Numbered from the stretch's first letter, positions 34,751-42,893 are shown. The stretch: DNA of 64,000 nt from Oscillospiraceae bacterium (GCA_012729855.1 JAAYCI010000085.1:1-64000), one strand, 5' to 3'. A program made the numbers and translations. Notes: generated by a model not told the origin, from the letters alone.

Positions 34751-35734
34751 ATGGATAAGGAAAACCAAGGCGCACCGGCAAGCAAGAAAAAACGCATCAT
34801 CATCATTGTGGTGGCGGCGGCCATTGTGGTGCTGCTGGGCGGGGCGGGCTTTGCCGCCTGGTGGCTGTATGGCCCCAGCAGCCATATCAGCCTGGATGTA
34901 AACCCCAGCGTGGAGCTGGAGATAAACCGCATGGGCGAGGTGACGGCCGTGAAGCCGGTGGGGGAGGACGCCGCCCGCCTGCTGGCCGGCTACGAGATGC
35001 TGGATAAAGACCCCTCTTTCGTGCTGGGCGATATCATCGACCTGTTTATTCTGGGCGGCTTTGTTACCGACGAAACCGACAACGCCCTGCTGCTGACGGT
35101 GAGCACCGGCATGTCCAAAGAGTTGATTACCGAGCTGGACGACACCATTGTTGCCTACTACGAGTATTACGAGCTGGAGAGCGAGATGTACCAGCAGGAG
35201 ATTGAGTTTACCACCGGCCTGCAGCAGGCGGCCGCCGCGGCGGGCATTACCACCGGCAAAATGGCCGTGGTGGAGAAGCTGGAAACCGCCGGCACCGCCA
35301 CCCGCGACCAGCTGGCTGCCATGTCTACCCAAGAGCTGGTGGACTTTGCCGCCCGCAATAACATCGACACCGGCATCTACGACCTGTATGAATATTATCT
35401 CGAAAACTACCTCTACGAGGACGGCGAGTTCGACATCAGCTTTGGCGACTGGGTGTGGGAGGACGACAGCAGCGGCTCCTACGGCGACGGTGACTGGATG
35501 TTCGACGACAGCGATATATCCTGGTACGATGATGACTCCGGCTGGTATTGGGACGACGAAGACGACAGCAGCTGGGTGTGGAGCGACGAGGACGACAGCG
35601 ACTGGACCGAAGAGGACGACAGCGGCTGGTGGGATGAGGACGACGGCGGAGACTGGGCCGACGCCGAATACGGCGACGAAGACGATACCAGCTGGACGGA
35701 GCTGGATGGCGACAGCAACGCGGACGCCGCCTGA
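34751..35734 (+). CDS. Single-pass membrane protein with RsgI-like extracellular domain and acidic aromatic tail
   Basis: This 327-aa protein has a basic N-terminus, one membrane helix at about residues 16-38, then HISLDVNPSVELEINRMGEV, which resembles the region after the membrane helix of RsgI-type anti-sigma factors. Residues about 60-220 are helical. From about 225 to the end the chain is dominated by Asp, Glu, Ser, Trp and Tyr in repeats such as DDSGWYWDDEDD and is probably disordered outside the cell. The cytoplasmic part has only about 15 residues, so it cannot hold the usual sigma-binding domain, and no sigI gene is adjacent. ATG 34751 follows AAGGTGG. The function is unknown; metal or cation binding by the tail is only a guess. 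Confidence 0.7.
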   Translation: MDKENQGAPASKKKRIIIIVVAAAIVVLLGGAGFAAWWLYGPSSHISLDVNPSVELEINRMGEVTAVKPVGEDAARLLAGYEMLDKDPSFVLGDIIDLFILGGFVTDETDNALLLTVSTGMSKELITELDDTIVAYYEYYELESEMYQQEIEFTTGLQQAAAAAGITTGKMAVVEKLETAGTATRDQLAAMSTQELVDFAARNNIDTGIYDLYEYYLENYLYEDGEFDISFGDWVWEDDSSGSYGDGDWMFDDSDISWYDDDSGWYWDDEDDSSWVWSDEDDSDWTEEDDSGWWDEDDGGDWADAEYGDEDDTSWTELDGDSNADAA

Positions 35735-35769
35735 GCTTTTCCCGCACTGCCTGAAGGATACGCGCAATC

Positions 35770-35802
35770 AAAACCCGGGGCACGCCATGTGCTCCGGGTT
35801 TT
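35770..35802. terminator. Bidirectional terminator
   Basis: AAAACCCGG and CCGGGTTTT arms with inner GCAC/GTGC pairs lie between convergent genes, with T runs on both strands. Confidence 0.85.
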
Positions 35803-35810
35803 ATGGTGGG

Positions 35811-36236
35811 TTATTGCAACACACGGTCAAAATAGCAAAGGTCCTGCCGCTGGGTCCAGCCGGTGTGGGCACAAAAGGCACAGCCCGCCGTATTGTCTGT
35901 AAAGCATACCAGCAGGGCCTTTTGGATGCCCTCGGCCCGCAGCGCATTTAGCGCGGCAGCTGCCAGCTGCCGGCCCAGCCCCCGGCCTTGGTGCCGGGGC
36001 GCCACGCACACATGGTACAGCGTCGCCCGCCGGCCGTCGTGCCCGGCCAGGATGGTGCCGGCCAGTTGGCCGTTTGCCTCAGCCACAAAGCAGGTGGTGG
36101 GGTTATGCCGCAAAAAGCGGGCAAGGCCGGCCGGGGTGTCGTCCACGGCGTTGGTGCCCACGCCGGGTGTTGCCTGCCACAGAGCAATGGCGGCTTGGGC
36201 GTCGGCCGGGGTCATCAAGCGCAGTTCCATCGCCAT
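35811..36236 (-). CDS. GNAT family N-acetyltransferase
   Basis: This 141-aa protein opens ELRLMTPADAQAAIALW and has the acetyl-CoA site VAPRHQGRGLGRQLAAAAL at about residues 78-96, followed by the typical CFTDNTAGCAFCAHTGW segment. It closely follows the small single-domain GNAT pattern. ATG 36236 is supported by AAAGGAG; the long upstream frame runs through a repeat-like region and is rejected. The substrate is unknown. It is separated from argF by a 185-base stretch containing a MITE-like end. Confidence 0.87.
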   Translation of the reverse strand: MAMELRLMTPADAQAAIALWQATPGVGTNAVDDTPAGLARFLRHNPTTCFVAEANGQLAGTILAGHDGRRATLYHVCVAPRHQGRGLGRQLAAAALNALRAEGIQKALLVCFTDNTAGCAFCAHTGWTQRQDLCYFDRVLQ

Positions 36237-36260
36237 GGCTCCTTTCCCGTGGTTGTTGTC

Positions 36261-36421
36261 AGGGCGTGTTGACACGTAGTGAGATGGTCGGATTTCCGGG
36301 CGAATTTGCGACTGCTTTGGGACAGTAAAGGCGGAATGCCGGGTGTAATCCGCATGAGGCTGGCGCAGCAAGCGGGGGAACCCGCCGGAAGGCCGCGTAT
36401 CGCTTAAGCGATGTGTGCAGG
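36261..36421. repeat. Possible one-ended MITE-like sequence between argF and a GNAT gene
   Basis: It begins AGGGCGTGTTGACA, matching the end of the element at 57842-58005 over 13 of 14 bases. Internally it holds imperfect stems such as GCGGGGGAACCCGC. No matching inverted end is found before the argF stop, so it may be a decayed or partial copy. Apart from this, the interval holds no gene and no standard terminator for argF. Confidence 0.35.
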
Positions 36422-37324
36422 TCAGCCGAACAGCTTCACCATTACGGCCTTTTGGGCGTGCAGGCGGTTTTCCGCCTCGTCGAAGATCTCCTGCGCGTGG
36501 GCCTCGAACACCTCGGCGGAAATTTCCTCGCCCCGGTGGGCGGGCAGGCAATGCTGCACCATGCAGCCGGGGCTGGCCAGCGCCAGCATGGCGTCGTTCA
36601 GCTGGTAGCCGGCAAAGGCTTTCTGCCGGGCTTTGGCTTCCTCCTCCTGGCCCATGCTGGCCCACACGTCGGTCACCAGCACATCGGCGCCTTTGGCGGC
36701 GGTTGCGGGGTCGTCGGTCAGGGCAAAACCGGGGTAAGCGGCGGCAAAGTCCAGCACCTGCTGCATGGGGCGGTAGCCCTGGGGGCAGGCCACGGTAACG
36801 GCCATGCCGCACTTCAGCGCGCCCACAATGGTGGAGTTGGCCACGTTGTTGCCGTCGCCAATCCAGCCCAGCTTGAGGCCCTCAAAGCCGCCCTTGTGCT
36901 CGCGGATGGTCTGCAAATCGGCCAGTATCTGGCAGGGGTGGAAGTCGTCGGTGAGGCCGTTGATGACCGGGATGCCCGAGCATTCGGCCAGCGCCTCCAC
37001 GTCGCTTTGCTTATAGGTACGGATCATGATGCCGTCGAAGTAGCGGCCCAGCACCCGGGCGGTGTCCTCAATGGGCTCGCCGCGGCCAATCTGGCTTTCG
37101 GCGCTGCTCAAAGTGACGCTGTGGCCGCCCAGCTGGTACACGCCCACGTCAAAGCTGCACCGCGTGCGGGTGGACGCCTTGCTGAAGATGAGCGCCACCG
37201 ACTTGCCGGCCAGCGTGCTGTTCACCACGCCGGCCTTCTGCTCGGCTTTCAGCACGTCGGCCAGGTCCAGTATTTCCAGAATATCTTCGCGGCTCCAATC
37301 CAGCAGTTTCAGCAAATGTTTCAT
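36422..37324 (-). CDS. argF: Ornithine carbamoyltransferase
   Basis: This 300-aa protein has the carbamoyl-phosphate loop ASTRTRCSFDV, the HPCQILADLQT segment, and the ornithine-side HCLPAHRGEE motif. It condenses ornithine with carbamoyl phosphate to citrulline in the cytoplasm. ATG 37324 overlaps the argD stop by four bases, so translation is coupled and the longer frame is rejected. It ends the arg operon. argG and argH, needed to complete the pathway, are not in the window. Confidence 0.95.
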   Translation of the reverse strand: MKHLLKLLDWSREDILEILDLADVLKAEQKAGVVNSTLAGKSVALIFSKASTRTRCSFDVGVYQLGGHSVTLSSAESQIGRGEPIEDTARVLGRYFDGIMIRTYKQSDVEALAECSGIPVINGLTDDFHPCQILADLQTIREHKGGFEGLKLGWIGDGNNVANSTIVGALKCGMAVTVACPQGYRPMQQVLDFAAAYPGFALTDDPATAAKGADVLVTDVWASMGQEEEAKARQKAFAGYQLNDAMLALASPGCMVQHCLPAHRGEEISAEVFEAHAQEIFDEAENRLHAQKAVMVKLFG

Positions 37325-38502
37325 TTTATTTCCTCCAGTACCGTGCGCAGAATGCCTATGCCCTCCGTTATCTCCGCTTCGGTGATGACCAGCGGCGGCA
37401 GCAGGCGCAGGCGGTCTTTGGCCAGCAGGCAAAGCAGGCCCCTGGCCATGGCGGCGTTCAGCACGTCGCCAGCGGAGACGCCGTCTTCAAAGCGGACGCC
37501 CAGCATCAGGCCGTCGCCGCTCACGTCGGCCACGTGGGGCAGCGCGGCCAGTTCCTTTTTAAACAGCGCGCCTTTGTCATTCACAGCGGCCAGGAAAGCG
37601 TCATCCAGGCGTTCCATTACCACCAGCGCGCCCGCGCAGCACACGGGGTTGGCGCCAAAGGTGGTGGCGTGGTCGCCCTTGCCCAGCGCGTGGGCGCAGC
37701 TTTTGGCCAGCAGCACCGCGCCCAGCGGCAGCCCGCCGCCCACGCCCTTGGCCAGGGTAACGATATCCGGCTGCAGGTTTACCTTCTGGCTGGCCAGAAA
37801 AGCCCCCGTGCGGCCCACGCCCGTCTGCACCTCGTCGGCTATCAGCAGGATATCTTTGGCCTTGCACAGGGCCTGCACCTGCGCCAGATAGGCGCTGTCC
37901 AGCGGCACCACGCCGCCCTCGCCCTGTATGGGCTCCAGCATCACGGCGCATACCTCGGCTGTCAGCGCGGCCTCCAGCGCGGCGATGTCCTCGGCCGGCA
38001 CATGTACAAAGCCGGGCAAAAACGGGTGAAAATGCTGATGGAACGCGTCTTGCCCCGTGGCGCTGAGCGTGGCCACGGTGCGCCCGTGGAAAGAATTCTC
38101 CAGCGCCACAATGACATGTCTGCCGTCGCCATACTTGTCATGACTGTACTTGCGTGCTGCCTTGATAGCCCCTTCATTGGCTTCCGCGCCGCTGTTGGCG
38201 AAGAAAGCCTTGTCCATACCGGTGCGCTGGCACAGGGTTTCGGCCAGTTGGGCGCCCGGCTGGGTATAGTACAGGTTGGAGACATGCTGCAGCTTGCCGG
38301 CCTGCGCGGCCACGGCGGCGGCCCACTGGGGGTCGGCCCAGCCCAGGCTGTTCACGCCAATGCCGCTGGCAAAGTCGAGGTAGCTGTTGCCCTCGGGGTC
38401 CTTGCCGCGGCAGCCGCTGCCTTCTATAAGGCACAGGTCGAACCGGGCGTAGGTGGGCAGTACGTAGGCGGCGTCCAGGGCTTTTATCTGTTGGCTGTTC
38501 AT
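37321..38502 (-). CDS. argD: Acetylornithine aminotransferase
   Basis: This 393-aa class III PLP aminotransferase shows GSGCRGKDPEGNSYLDFASGIGVNSLG split over the start domain, FFANSGAEANEGAIKAAR, LLIADEVQTGVGRTG with the PLP-ring Asp, and TLAKGVGGGLPLG with the PLP-binding Lys. It converts N-acetylglutamate semialdehyde to N-acetylornithine. It overlaps argB upstream and argF downstream by four bases each. Confidence 0.95.
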   Translation of the reverse strand: MNSQQIKALDAAYVLPTYARFDLCLIEGSGCRGKDPEGNSYLDFASGIGVNSLGWADPQWAAAVAAQAGKLQHVSNLYYTQPGAQLAETLCQRTGMDKAFFANSGAEANEGAIKAARKYSHDKYGDGRHVIVALENSFHGRTVATLSATGQDAFHQHFHPFLPGFVHVPAEDIAALEAALTAEVCAVMLEPIQGEGGVVPLDSAYLAQVQALCKAKDILLIADEVQTGVGRTGAFLASQKVNLQPDIVTLAKGVGGGLPLGAVLLAKSCAHALGKGDHATTFGANPVCCAGALVVMERLDDAFLAAVNDKGALFKKELAALPHVADVSGDGLMLGVRFEDGVSAGDVLNAAMARGLLCLLAKDRLRLLPPLVITEAEITEGIGILRTVLEEIK

Positions 38503-39380
38503 GCTATGGCACCTCCGGCTGTTTCATTTTTGTATATCAATGTGCCGCTGCCGCGGGTGGAGAAGATCTCCAGCAGGATGGAGTGCGGCACCCGTCCGTC
38601 GATGATGGCGGCCTCGGTCACGCCGGCCTCCAGGCTCTCCACGCAGCCCTGTATTTTGGGAATCATCCCCCCGCTGATGATGCCCGAGGCCACAAGGCCG
38701 GGTATCTCGCCCAGCTCCGCCTCGGTAATCAGGCTGGCGTCGTCGTCTTTGTCGCGCAGCAGGCCGGCCACGTCGGTCATGTTGATGAGCTTGGTGGCCC
38801 CCAGCGCCACGGCGATTTTACACGCGGCGGTGTCGGCGTTGATGTTGTAGGCGGTGCCGTCGTCGCCAATGCCAATGGTGGCAATGACGGGGATGTAGCC
38901 GGAACCGAGCGCGAACTCCAGCAGCTGGGTGCGCACACCCACGATATCGCCCACGTAGCCCAGGTCGGGTTCGGTGGCCATTTTTTTGCACTGCAGCATG
39001 CCGCCGTCCATGCCGCACAGGCCAATGCCGTGGCCGTTCAGCAGGGCCACAAGGTCCTTGTTCACCTTGCCGGCCAGCATCTGCTGCACCACTTCCATCG
39101 TCTCGGCGTCGGTTACGCGCAGACCATTTATAAACTGGCTCTCCTTGCCAATGCGCTTTAGCTGGCCGGAAATCTCCGGCCCGCCGCCGTGCACCAGCAC
39201 CACCCGCACGCCTATCTGGTTCAGCAGGGTCAGGTCACTCATCACCGCGGCTTTCAGCGAGGCACTGGTCATGGCGCTGCCGCCGTATTTCACCACCAGG
39301 GTCTTGCCCTGGTACTTCCGAATGTACGGGTAGGCCTCTTGCATCACTTCGGCCATCACGCTTATTCTGGGCTGTTCCAT
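38499..39380 (-). CDS. argB: Acetylglutamate kinase
   Basis: This 293-aa amino-acid kinase has LVVKYGGSAM, LVHGGGPEISG and NINADTAACKIA, with the C-terminal SGIISGGMIPK motif. It phosphorylates N-acetylglutamate, often the arginine-inhibited step when the N-terminal helix is long; the extension here (about residues 1-25) is compatible with that but not proof. ATG 39380 is preferred over an in-frame TTG at 39389, because GGGAG lies 9 bases before the ATG. Confidence 0.95.
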   Translation of the reverse strand: MEQPRISVMAEVMQEAYPYIRKYQGKTLVVKYGGSAMTSASLKAAVMSDLTLLNQIGVRVVLVHGGGPEISGQLKRIGKESQFINGLRVTDAETMEVVQQMLAGKVNKDLVALLNGHGIGLCGMDGGMLQCKKMATEPDLGYVGDIVGVRTQLLEFALGSGYIPVIATIGIGDDGTAYNINADTAACKIAVALGATKLINMTDVAGLLRDKDDDASLITEAELGEIPGLVASGIISGGMIPKIQGCVESLEAGVTEAAIIDGRVPHSILLEIFSTRGSGTLIYKNETAGGAIA

Positions 39381-39435
39381 GCTTTCCAACTCCCATCATC
39401 GTTGTCCAAAATCAATATTTATACAGTCGTTGGGG

Positions 39436-40656
39436 TCAGCTTCGGTAGTCACCGTTTATTTTCACGTAGTCGTAGGTCAGGTCGCAGCCCCAAGCGGTGC
39501 CCTGGCCGGCGCCCTCGCCCATGTCTATCAGCACGCCAATCTCCTTTTCGGCCAGAATGCGCGCGGCATCGTCCTCGCTGTAGGGGTGATGCACCGATTC
39601 CTTACACACCTGCACCTGGCCCGCGGCGCTTTTCAGCGTTACCGAGATATGATCCACCGGGAAATCGCCCGGGGTGTAGCCGATGGCGCAGAGCGCACGG
39701 CCCCAGTTGGCGTCGGCGCCGAACATGGCGGCTTTGAAGAGGTCGCTGCCCACCACCGTTTTGGCAATCAGGCGGGCCAGCGTGTCGCTGGGCGCGCCGG
39801 TCACCACGCATTCCAGCAGCTTGGTGGCGCCCTCGCCGTCGGCCGCGATGGCCCGGCTCATCCACACGCACACCTCGCTTAAAACGGCGCAGAAGGCGTC
39901 ATAGTCGGCGCCCGGCGCGGTGATCTCGGCGTTGCCGGAAAGGCCGCTGGCCAGCACGGCCACCATGTCGTTGGTGGAGGTATCGCCGTCCACGGTGATC
40001 TGGTTGAAGCTGAGCTGCACCTCGTCGCCAAGCGCCTTTTGCAGCAGGGCCGGCGCAATGGCCACGTCGGTGGTGATGAAGATGAGCATGGTGGCCATGT
40101 TGGGGTTGATCATGCCGCTGCCCTTGCCAATGGCGCCCATGCGGCAGGGCACGCCCCCCAGCGTGAACTCCAGCGCAATCTCCTTCATCACGGTGTCGGT
40201 GGTCATGATGGCGGCGGCGGCGTCCCTGCAGCCGTCCGCGCTCAGCGCGCTTACCAGCGGGGGAATGCCCCGCTCAAACGGCTCGATGGGCAGCACCTGC
40301 CCGATGACGCCGGTGGAAGCCACGACGAAATCTTCGGGGGCCAGGGCGGTGGCATCGGCCAGCAGTTTGCAGCAGTTTTGGGCCAGCTGCACGCCGCCGG
40401 GGGCGCAGGTGTTGGCGTTGCTGCTGTTGCACAAAATGCCCCGGGCGTGGCCGTCGGCAATGTTTTGCCGGGTAACGCCAAGGGGCGCGCCCTGCACTTT
40501 GTTCAGGGTGTATACGGCGGCGGCGGCGCAGTTTACGTCGCTCAATATCAAGGCCAGGTCGGGCTTCTCGGTGTTTTGCCGGAAGCCCACGTGCAACCCG
40601 GCTGCCTTAAAGCCCTGGGGCGCGCATACGCCCCCGGGCAGGGATTTGGTTGTCAT
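39436..40656 (-). CDS. argJ: Bifunctional ornithine acetyltransferase / N-acetylglutamate synthase
   Basis: This 406-aa protein shows the self-cleavage site in NPNMATMLIF, where the Thr becomes the nucleophile of the beta chain, plus NSSNANTC, STGVIGQ and GDTSTNDM motifs. It recycles the acetyl group from N-acetylornithine to glutamate. Whether it also makes N-acetylglutamate from acetyl-CoA cannot be told from sequence. ATG 40656 is used; a GTG one codon earlier is equally possible. It lies between argC and argB. Confidence 0.94.
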   Translation of the reverse strand: MTTKSLPGGVCAPQGFKAAGLHVGFRQNTEKPDLALILSDVNCAAAAVYTLNKVQGAPLGVTRQNIADGHARGILCNSSNANTCAPGGVQLAQNCCKLLADATALAPEDFVVASTGVIGQVLPIEPFERGIPPLVSALSADGCRDAAAAIMTTDTVMKEIALEFTLGGVPCRMGAIGKGSGMINPNMATMLIFITTDVAIAPALLQKALGDEVQLSFNQITVDGDTSTNDMVAVLASGLSGNAEITAPGADYDAFCAVLSEVCVWMSRAIAADGEGATKLLECVVTGAPSDTLARLIAKTVVGSDLFKAAMFGADANWGRALCAIGYTPGDFPVDHISVTLKSAAGQVQVCKESVHHPYSEDDAARILAEKEIGVLIDMGEGAGQGTAWGCDLTYDYVKINGDYRS

Positions 40657-40727
40657 CACGCATCCAACTTTCTTAATGATAATAATATTACACCAGTTGA
40701 ATTATTATATGTAGTTTTTAGTTTGGC

Positions 40728-41678
40728 TTAGAGCTTGAGACCCGCAACCTCCTCGCGCCCAAGCACCAGGTTCATGCACTGCACGGCGGCGCCGGCGGCG
40801 CCCTTGCCCAGGTTGTCCAGCCGGGCGGCCAGCAGCAGCTGCCTGTCGTTGCCCAGCGTGAAGATCTCCAGCGTGTCGCGGCCGCTTAGCGTATTGGCGG
40901 CCAGCATGCCGTCCTCGGGGGCGGCGCCCGCGGGGTGCACCGTTATCAGCTTTTCGCCGGCGTAGTAGTCGGCAAAGTATTCGGCCAGTTTGGCACCGCT
41001 TTGCCAGCCGGCGTTCAGTTGGGCTATGTCCAGCGGCAGCGACACCAGCATCCCGCTGTAGTAATCGGCCACAATGGGGCAGAAGACGGGCGGCGCGGCC
41101 AGGCCGGCAATGGCCTGCATCTCGGGCAGGTGCTTGTGGCCCAGCGTCAGCGCGTACTGCCGGGGGGCGTCATACTCCAGCGGGCGCTCCAGGTGCTCGT
41201 AGCCGGCAATCATCTGCTTGCCGCCGCCCGAGTACCCGCTTACCGCGTGGCAAAAGAGGGTGGCCGAGGCGGGCAGCGCGCCGGCTTCCACCAGCGGCGC
41301 GGCCAGGGCCAAAAAGCCGGTGGCGTAGCAGCCGGGCACGGCCACACGGCTGGAGCCGGCAATCTTGCTTCGTCGGCCCTTCAGCTCGGCAAAGCCATAG
41401 GCCCAGCTGGGCAGGGTGCGGTGGGCGGTGCTGGCGTCTATAATTTTCGCATCCGCCGGGGCAGCGGCGGCAAGCTCCCGCGCCGCGTCGTCCGGCAGGC
41501 ACAGAATGCTCACGTCGGCCTTGGCCACGGCCTTTAGCCGGGCGGGCAGTTCCTTGCGGTTGGCCTCGTCCAGCTGCAGCACCTCAATGCCGGGCTGCGC
41601 GGCCAGCCGCTGGCCAATTTGTAAGCCGGTGGTGCCCACGGCGCCGTCTATATATACGGTATAGGTTTGTTCCTGCAT
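40728..41678 (-). CDS. argC: N-acetyl-gamma-glutamyl-phosphate reductase (type 2)
   Basis: This 316-aa protein begins YTVYIDGAVGTTGLQIGQ, the nucleotide-binding opening of the shorter type 2 ArgC, and has the catalytic cysteine in VAVPGCYATGF and the HAVSGYSGGGK segment. It reduces N-acetylglutamyl phosphate to the semialdehyde. ATG 41678 follows GGAGGAG. As first gene of argCJBDF it lies directly behind a promoter that overlaps an ARG-box-like site. Confidence 0.93.
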   Translation of the reverse strand: MQEQTYTVYIDGAVGTTGLQIGQRLAAQPGIEVLQLDEANRKELPARLKAVAKADVSILCLPDDAARELAAAAPADAKIIDASTAHRTLPSWAYGFAELKGRRSKIAGSSRVAVPGCYATGFLALAAPLVEAGALPASATLFCHAVSGYSGGGKQMIAGYEHLERPLEYDAPRQYALTLGHKHLPEMQAIAGLAAPPVFCPIVADYYSGMLVSLPLDIAQLNAGWQSGAKLAEYFADYYAGEKLITVHPAGAAPEDGMLAANTLSGRDTLEIFTLGNDRQLLLAARLDNLGKGAAGAAVQCMNLVLGREEVAGLKL

Positions 41679-41715
41679 GGTGGCTCCTCCAGTGGCATGA
41701 ATGTTATCCAGCCTT

Positions 41716-41745
41716 ATTATATGCATAAAAATTCAATAAATGCAA
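41716..41745 (-). promoter_or_regulatory. argC promoter overlapped by an ARG-box-like operator
   Basis: On the minus strand TTGCAT and a perfect TATAAT are 18 bases apart. Between them, at 41722-41744, the plus strand reads GCATAAAAATTCAATAAAT, close to the ArgR box, with TGCAT/ATGCA ends. ArgR binding here would block RNA polymerase when arginine is plentiful. Confidence 0.65.
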
Positions 41746-41855
41746 GTATGTTGTGAATATTTATTAAAGTGCCTGAAAACCGATGCTGTGGGCAGCCTTT
41801 TTTAGACAATAATACGGCGCGCCCGGCAATGTGCCAAATTTTGAAATGCCCCAAA

Positions 41856-41889
41856 GGGCTTTTGCCGCGCAAGGCGGCAGCAAAAGCCC
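41856..41889 (-). terminator. Terminator of the RHH-protein gene
   Basis: GGGCTTTTGC and GCAAAAGCCC arms with GC-rich inner pairs lie downstream of the RHH gene. On the minus strand TTTGGGGCATTT follows, so the T tract is weak. Confidence 0.5.
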
Positions 41890-41953
41890 GGGGAAGCCAG
41901 ATGGCGGCCCCGGGTGATGGTTGCTGCGGGTAGCGTGGGTGCAGTGCCGGCCT

Positions 41954-42151
41954 TTACTTGTCCACCAGCTGGTCTGCGCTTATCTCGCCATGCGCCTGCT
42001 CATACTGCTGTACATGCTGGCGCATCAGCAGTTCTATCTCTTTGTTGGCGGTGCGCATATTGTTCTCGGCCACAAACCGAAACTTCTTCAGCAGTTGTGC
42101 GTTGATGCGCATAGAATAATTAACAGTGGTAGCCCCTTTTTCTGTTGCCAT
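41954..42151 (-). CDS. Ribbon-helix-helix (Arc/CopG-like) DNA-binding protein
   Basis: This 65-aa protein has the pattern NYSMRINAQLLKKFRFVAENNMRTANKEIELLM: a short beta strand and two helices with the turn at NMRT, as in Arc-type repressors. Such proteins dimerise and bind DNA with the strand. ATG 42151 follows GGAGG. The 180 bases upstream contain two copies of a motif shared with the neighbouring XRE gene region, which suggests joint control. No toxin partner is seen next to it. Confidence 0.7.
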   Translation of the reverse strand: MATEKGATTVNYSMRINAQLLKKFRFVAENNMRTANKEIELLMRQHVQQYEQAHGEISADQLVDK

Positions 42152-42223
42152 TACAGATATCCTCCAACTTGTGTGTTTTTAATCAGACTACTACTACAAG
42201 CCGGAGAAATTTGTTTTACGAGC

Positions 42224-42298
42224 AATTGTAGAACAAATAAGAGTTTGACACGATTCGATTACTTTTTAATGCAGCACAATTGTAGAATGGTGTCAAAC
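42224..42298. promoter_or_regulatory. Operator-like repeats upstream of the RHH gene
   Basis: AATTGTAGAA occurs at 42224-42233 and 42278-42287. They lie among arms of an inverted repeat, GTTTGACAC (42243-42251) and GTGTCAAAC (42290-42298). The right arm gives a TTGACA in minus orientation, usable as a -35 box for the RHH gene. Related TTGTAG motifs occur upstream of the XRE and 51-aa genes. Confidence 0.45.
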
Positions 42299-42331
42299 AA
42301 AGCACAAGCAACCTGCTTTGCCGCCAGCTGC

Positions 42332-42586
42332 CTACTCCATGGGCAGATGCCTAAAATAGGCGGTGTCGAAAAACTCGGTGATGCTGAGGCCAAAAGCATT
42401 GGCAATTTTCTTAACAGTGTTCAGGTTGATATTCTGGTTCTTACCCTCTGCTATGTAATTGAGGGTACGGGGCGAGAGGTCGGCCTCCATGGCCAAACGG
42501 TAGTAGGTCCATCCTCGCTGCCGGCATAGCTGCTTTATCCTGCGTTTCACGGCCGATTGTAAACTTGTTTGCACCCCTCGGGCCAT
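42332..42586 (-). CDS. XRE-family helix-turn-helix regulator
   Basis: This 84-aa protein is a single HTH_3 domain: VKRRIKQLCRQRGWTYYRLA, EADLSPRTLNYIAEGKN and NTVKKIANAFGLSITEFFD are the expected helices. It should bind DNA as a dimer and probably regulates its own region, where TTGTAGAA-type motifs recur. ATG 42586 has GGGAG about 10 bases upstream. It is divergent from a 51-aa gene, with about 150 bases between. Confidence 0.82.
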   Translation of the reverse strand: MARGVQTSLQSAVKRRIKQLCRQRGWTYYRLAMEADLSPRTLNYIAEGKNQNINLNTVKKIANAFGLSITEFFDTAYFRHLPME

Positions 42587-42620
42587 ATGGCAACATCTCC
42601 CATTATATTGATAGCATTCA

Positions 42621-42698
42621 TTCTACAAAATACAGCTGTGCCGATATAGAAATATATTTCTATAAATTGTAGTTTAATAATTGTATGTATGCTATAAT
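42621..42698 (+). promoter_or_regulatory. Divergent control region with TTGTAG motifs and a TATAAT box
   Basis: TTTTGTAGAA on the minus strand (42630-42621) and AAATTGTAG on the plus strand (42664-42672) repeat the motif seen upstream of the RHH gene. TTGTAG at 42668 and TATAAT at 42693 are 19 bases apart and can drive the 51-aa gene. Confidence 0.45.
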
Positions 42699-42737
42699 CA
42701 TGCTATTATCTCTTAAAAAAGTTTAGGGGGATGACAC

Positions 42738-42893
42738 ATGGATTACAAGACAGCCTACGAGCGCCTGTACCGGGCGGTGGGGCAGTATATTATGGCCAAC
42801 CAGGAGGGCATGGGCCGCCTGGTAGCCCTGCAGCAGGAACTGGAGGAAGCCTACCTGGAAAGCCCTGAGGCAACTATGCCGCCCGAAGACTGA
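42738..42893 (+). CDS. Small 51-aa protein of unknown function
   Basis: An ATG at 42738 with AGGGGG 8 bases upstream opens a 51-codon frame: MDYKTAYERLYRAVGQYIM, then NQEGMGRLVALQQELEEAYL and a Pro/Glu-rich end. It is predicted to be two amphipathic helices, with CTG- and GCC-rich codon use like real genes here. A promoter precedes it and a terminator follows. It is divergent from the XRE gene and may belong to the same regulatory unit. No family is recognised. Confidence 0.6.
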   Translation: MDYKTAYERLYRAVGQYIMANQEGMGRLVALQQELEEAYLESPEATMPPED

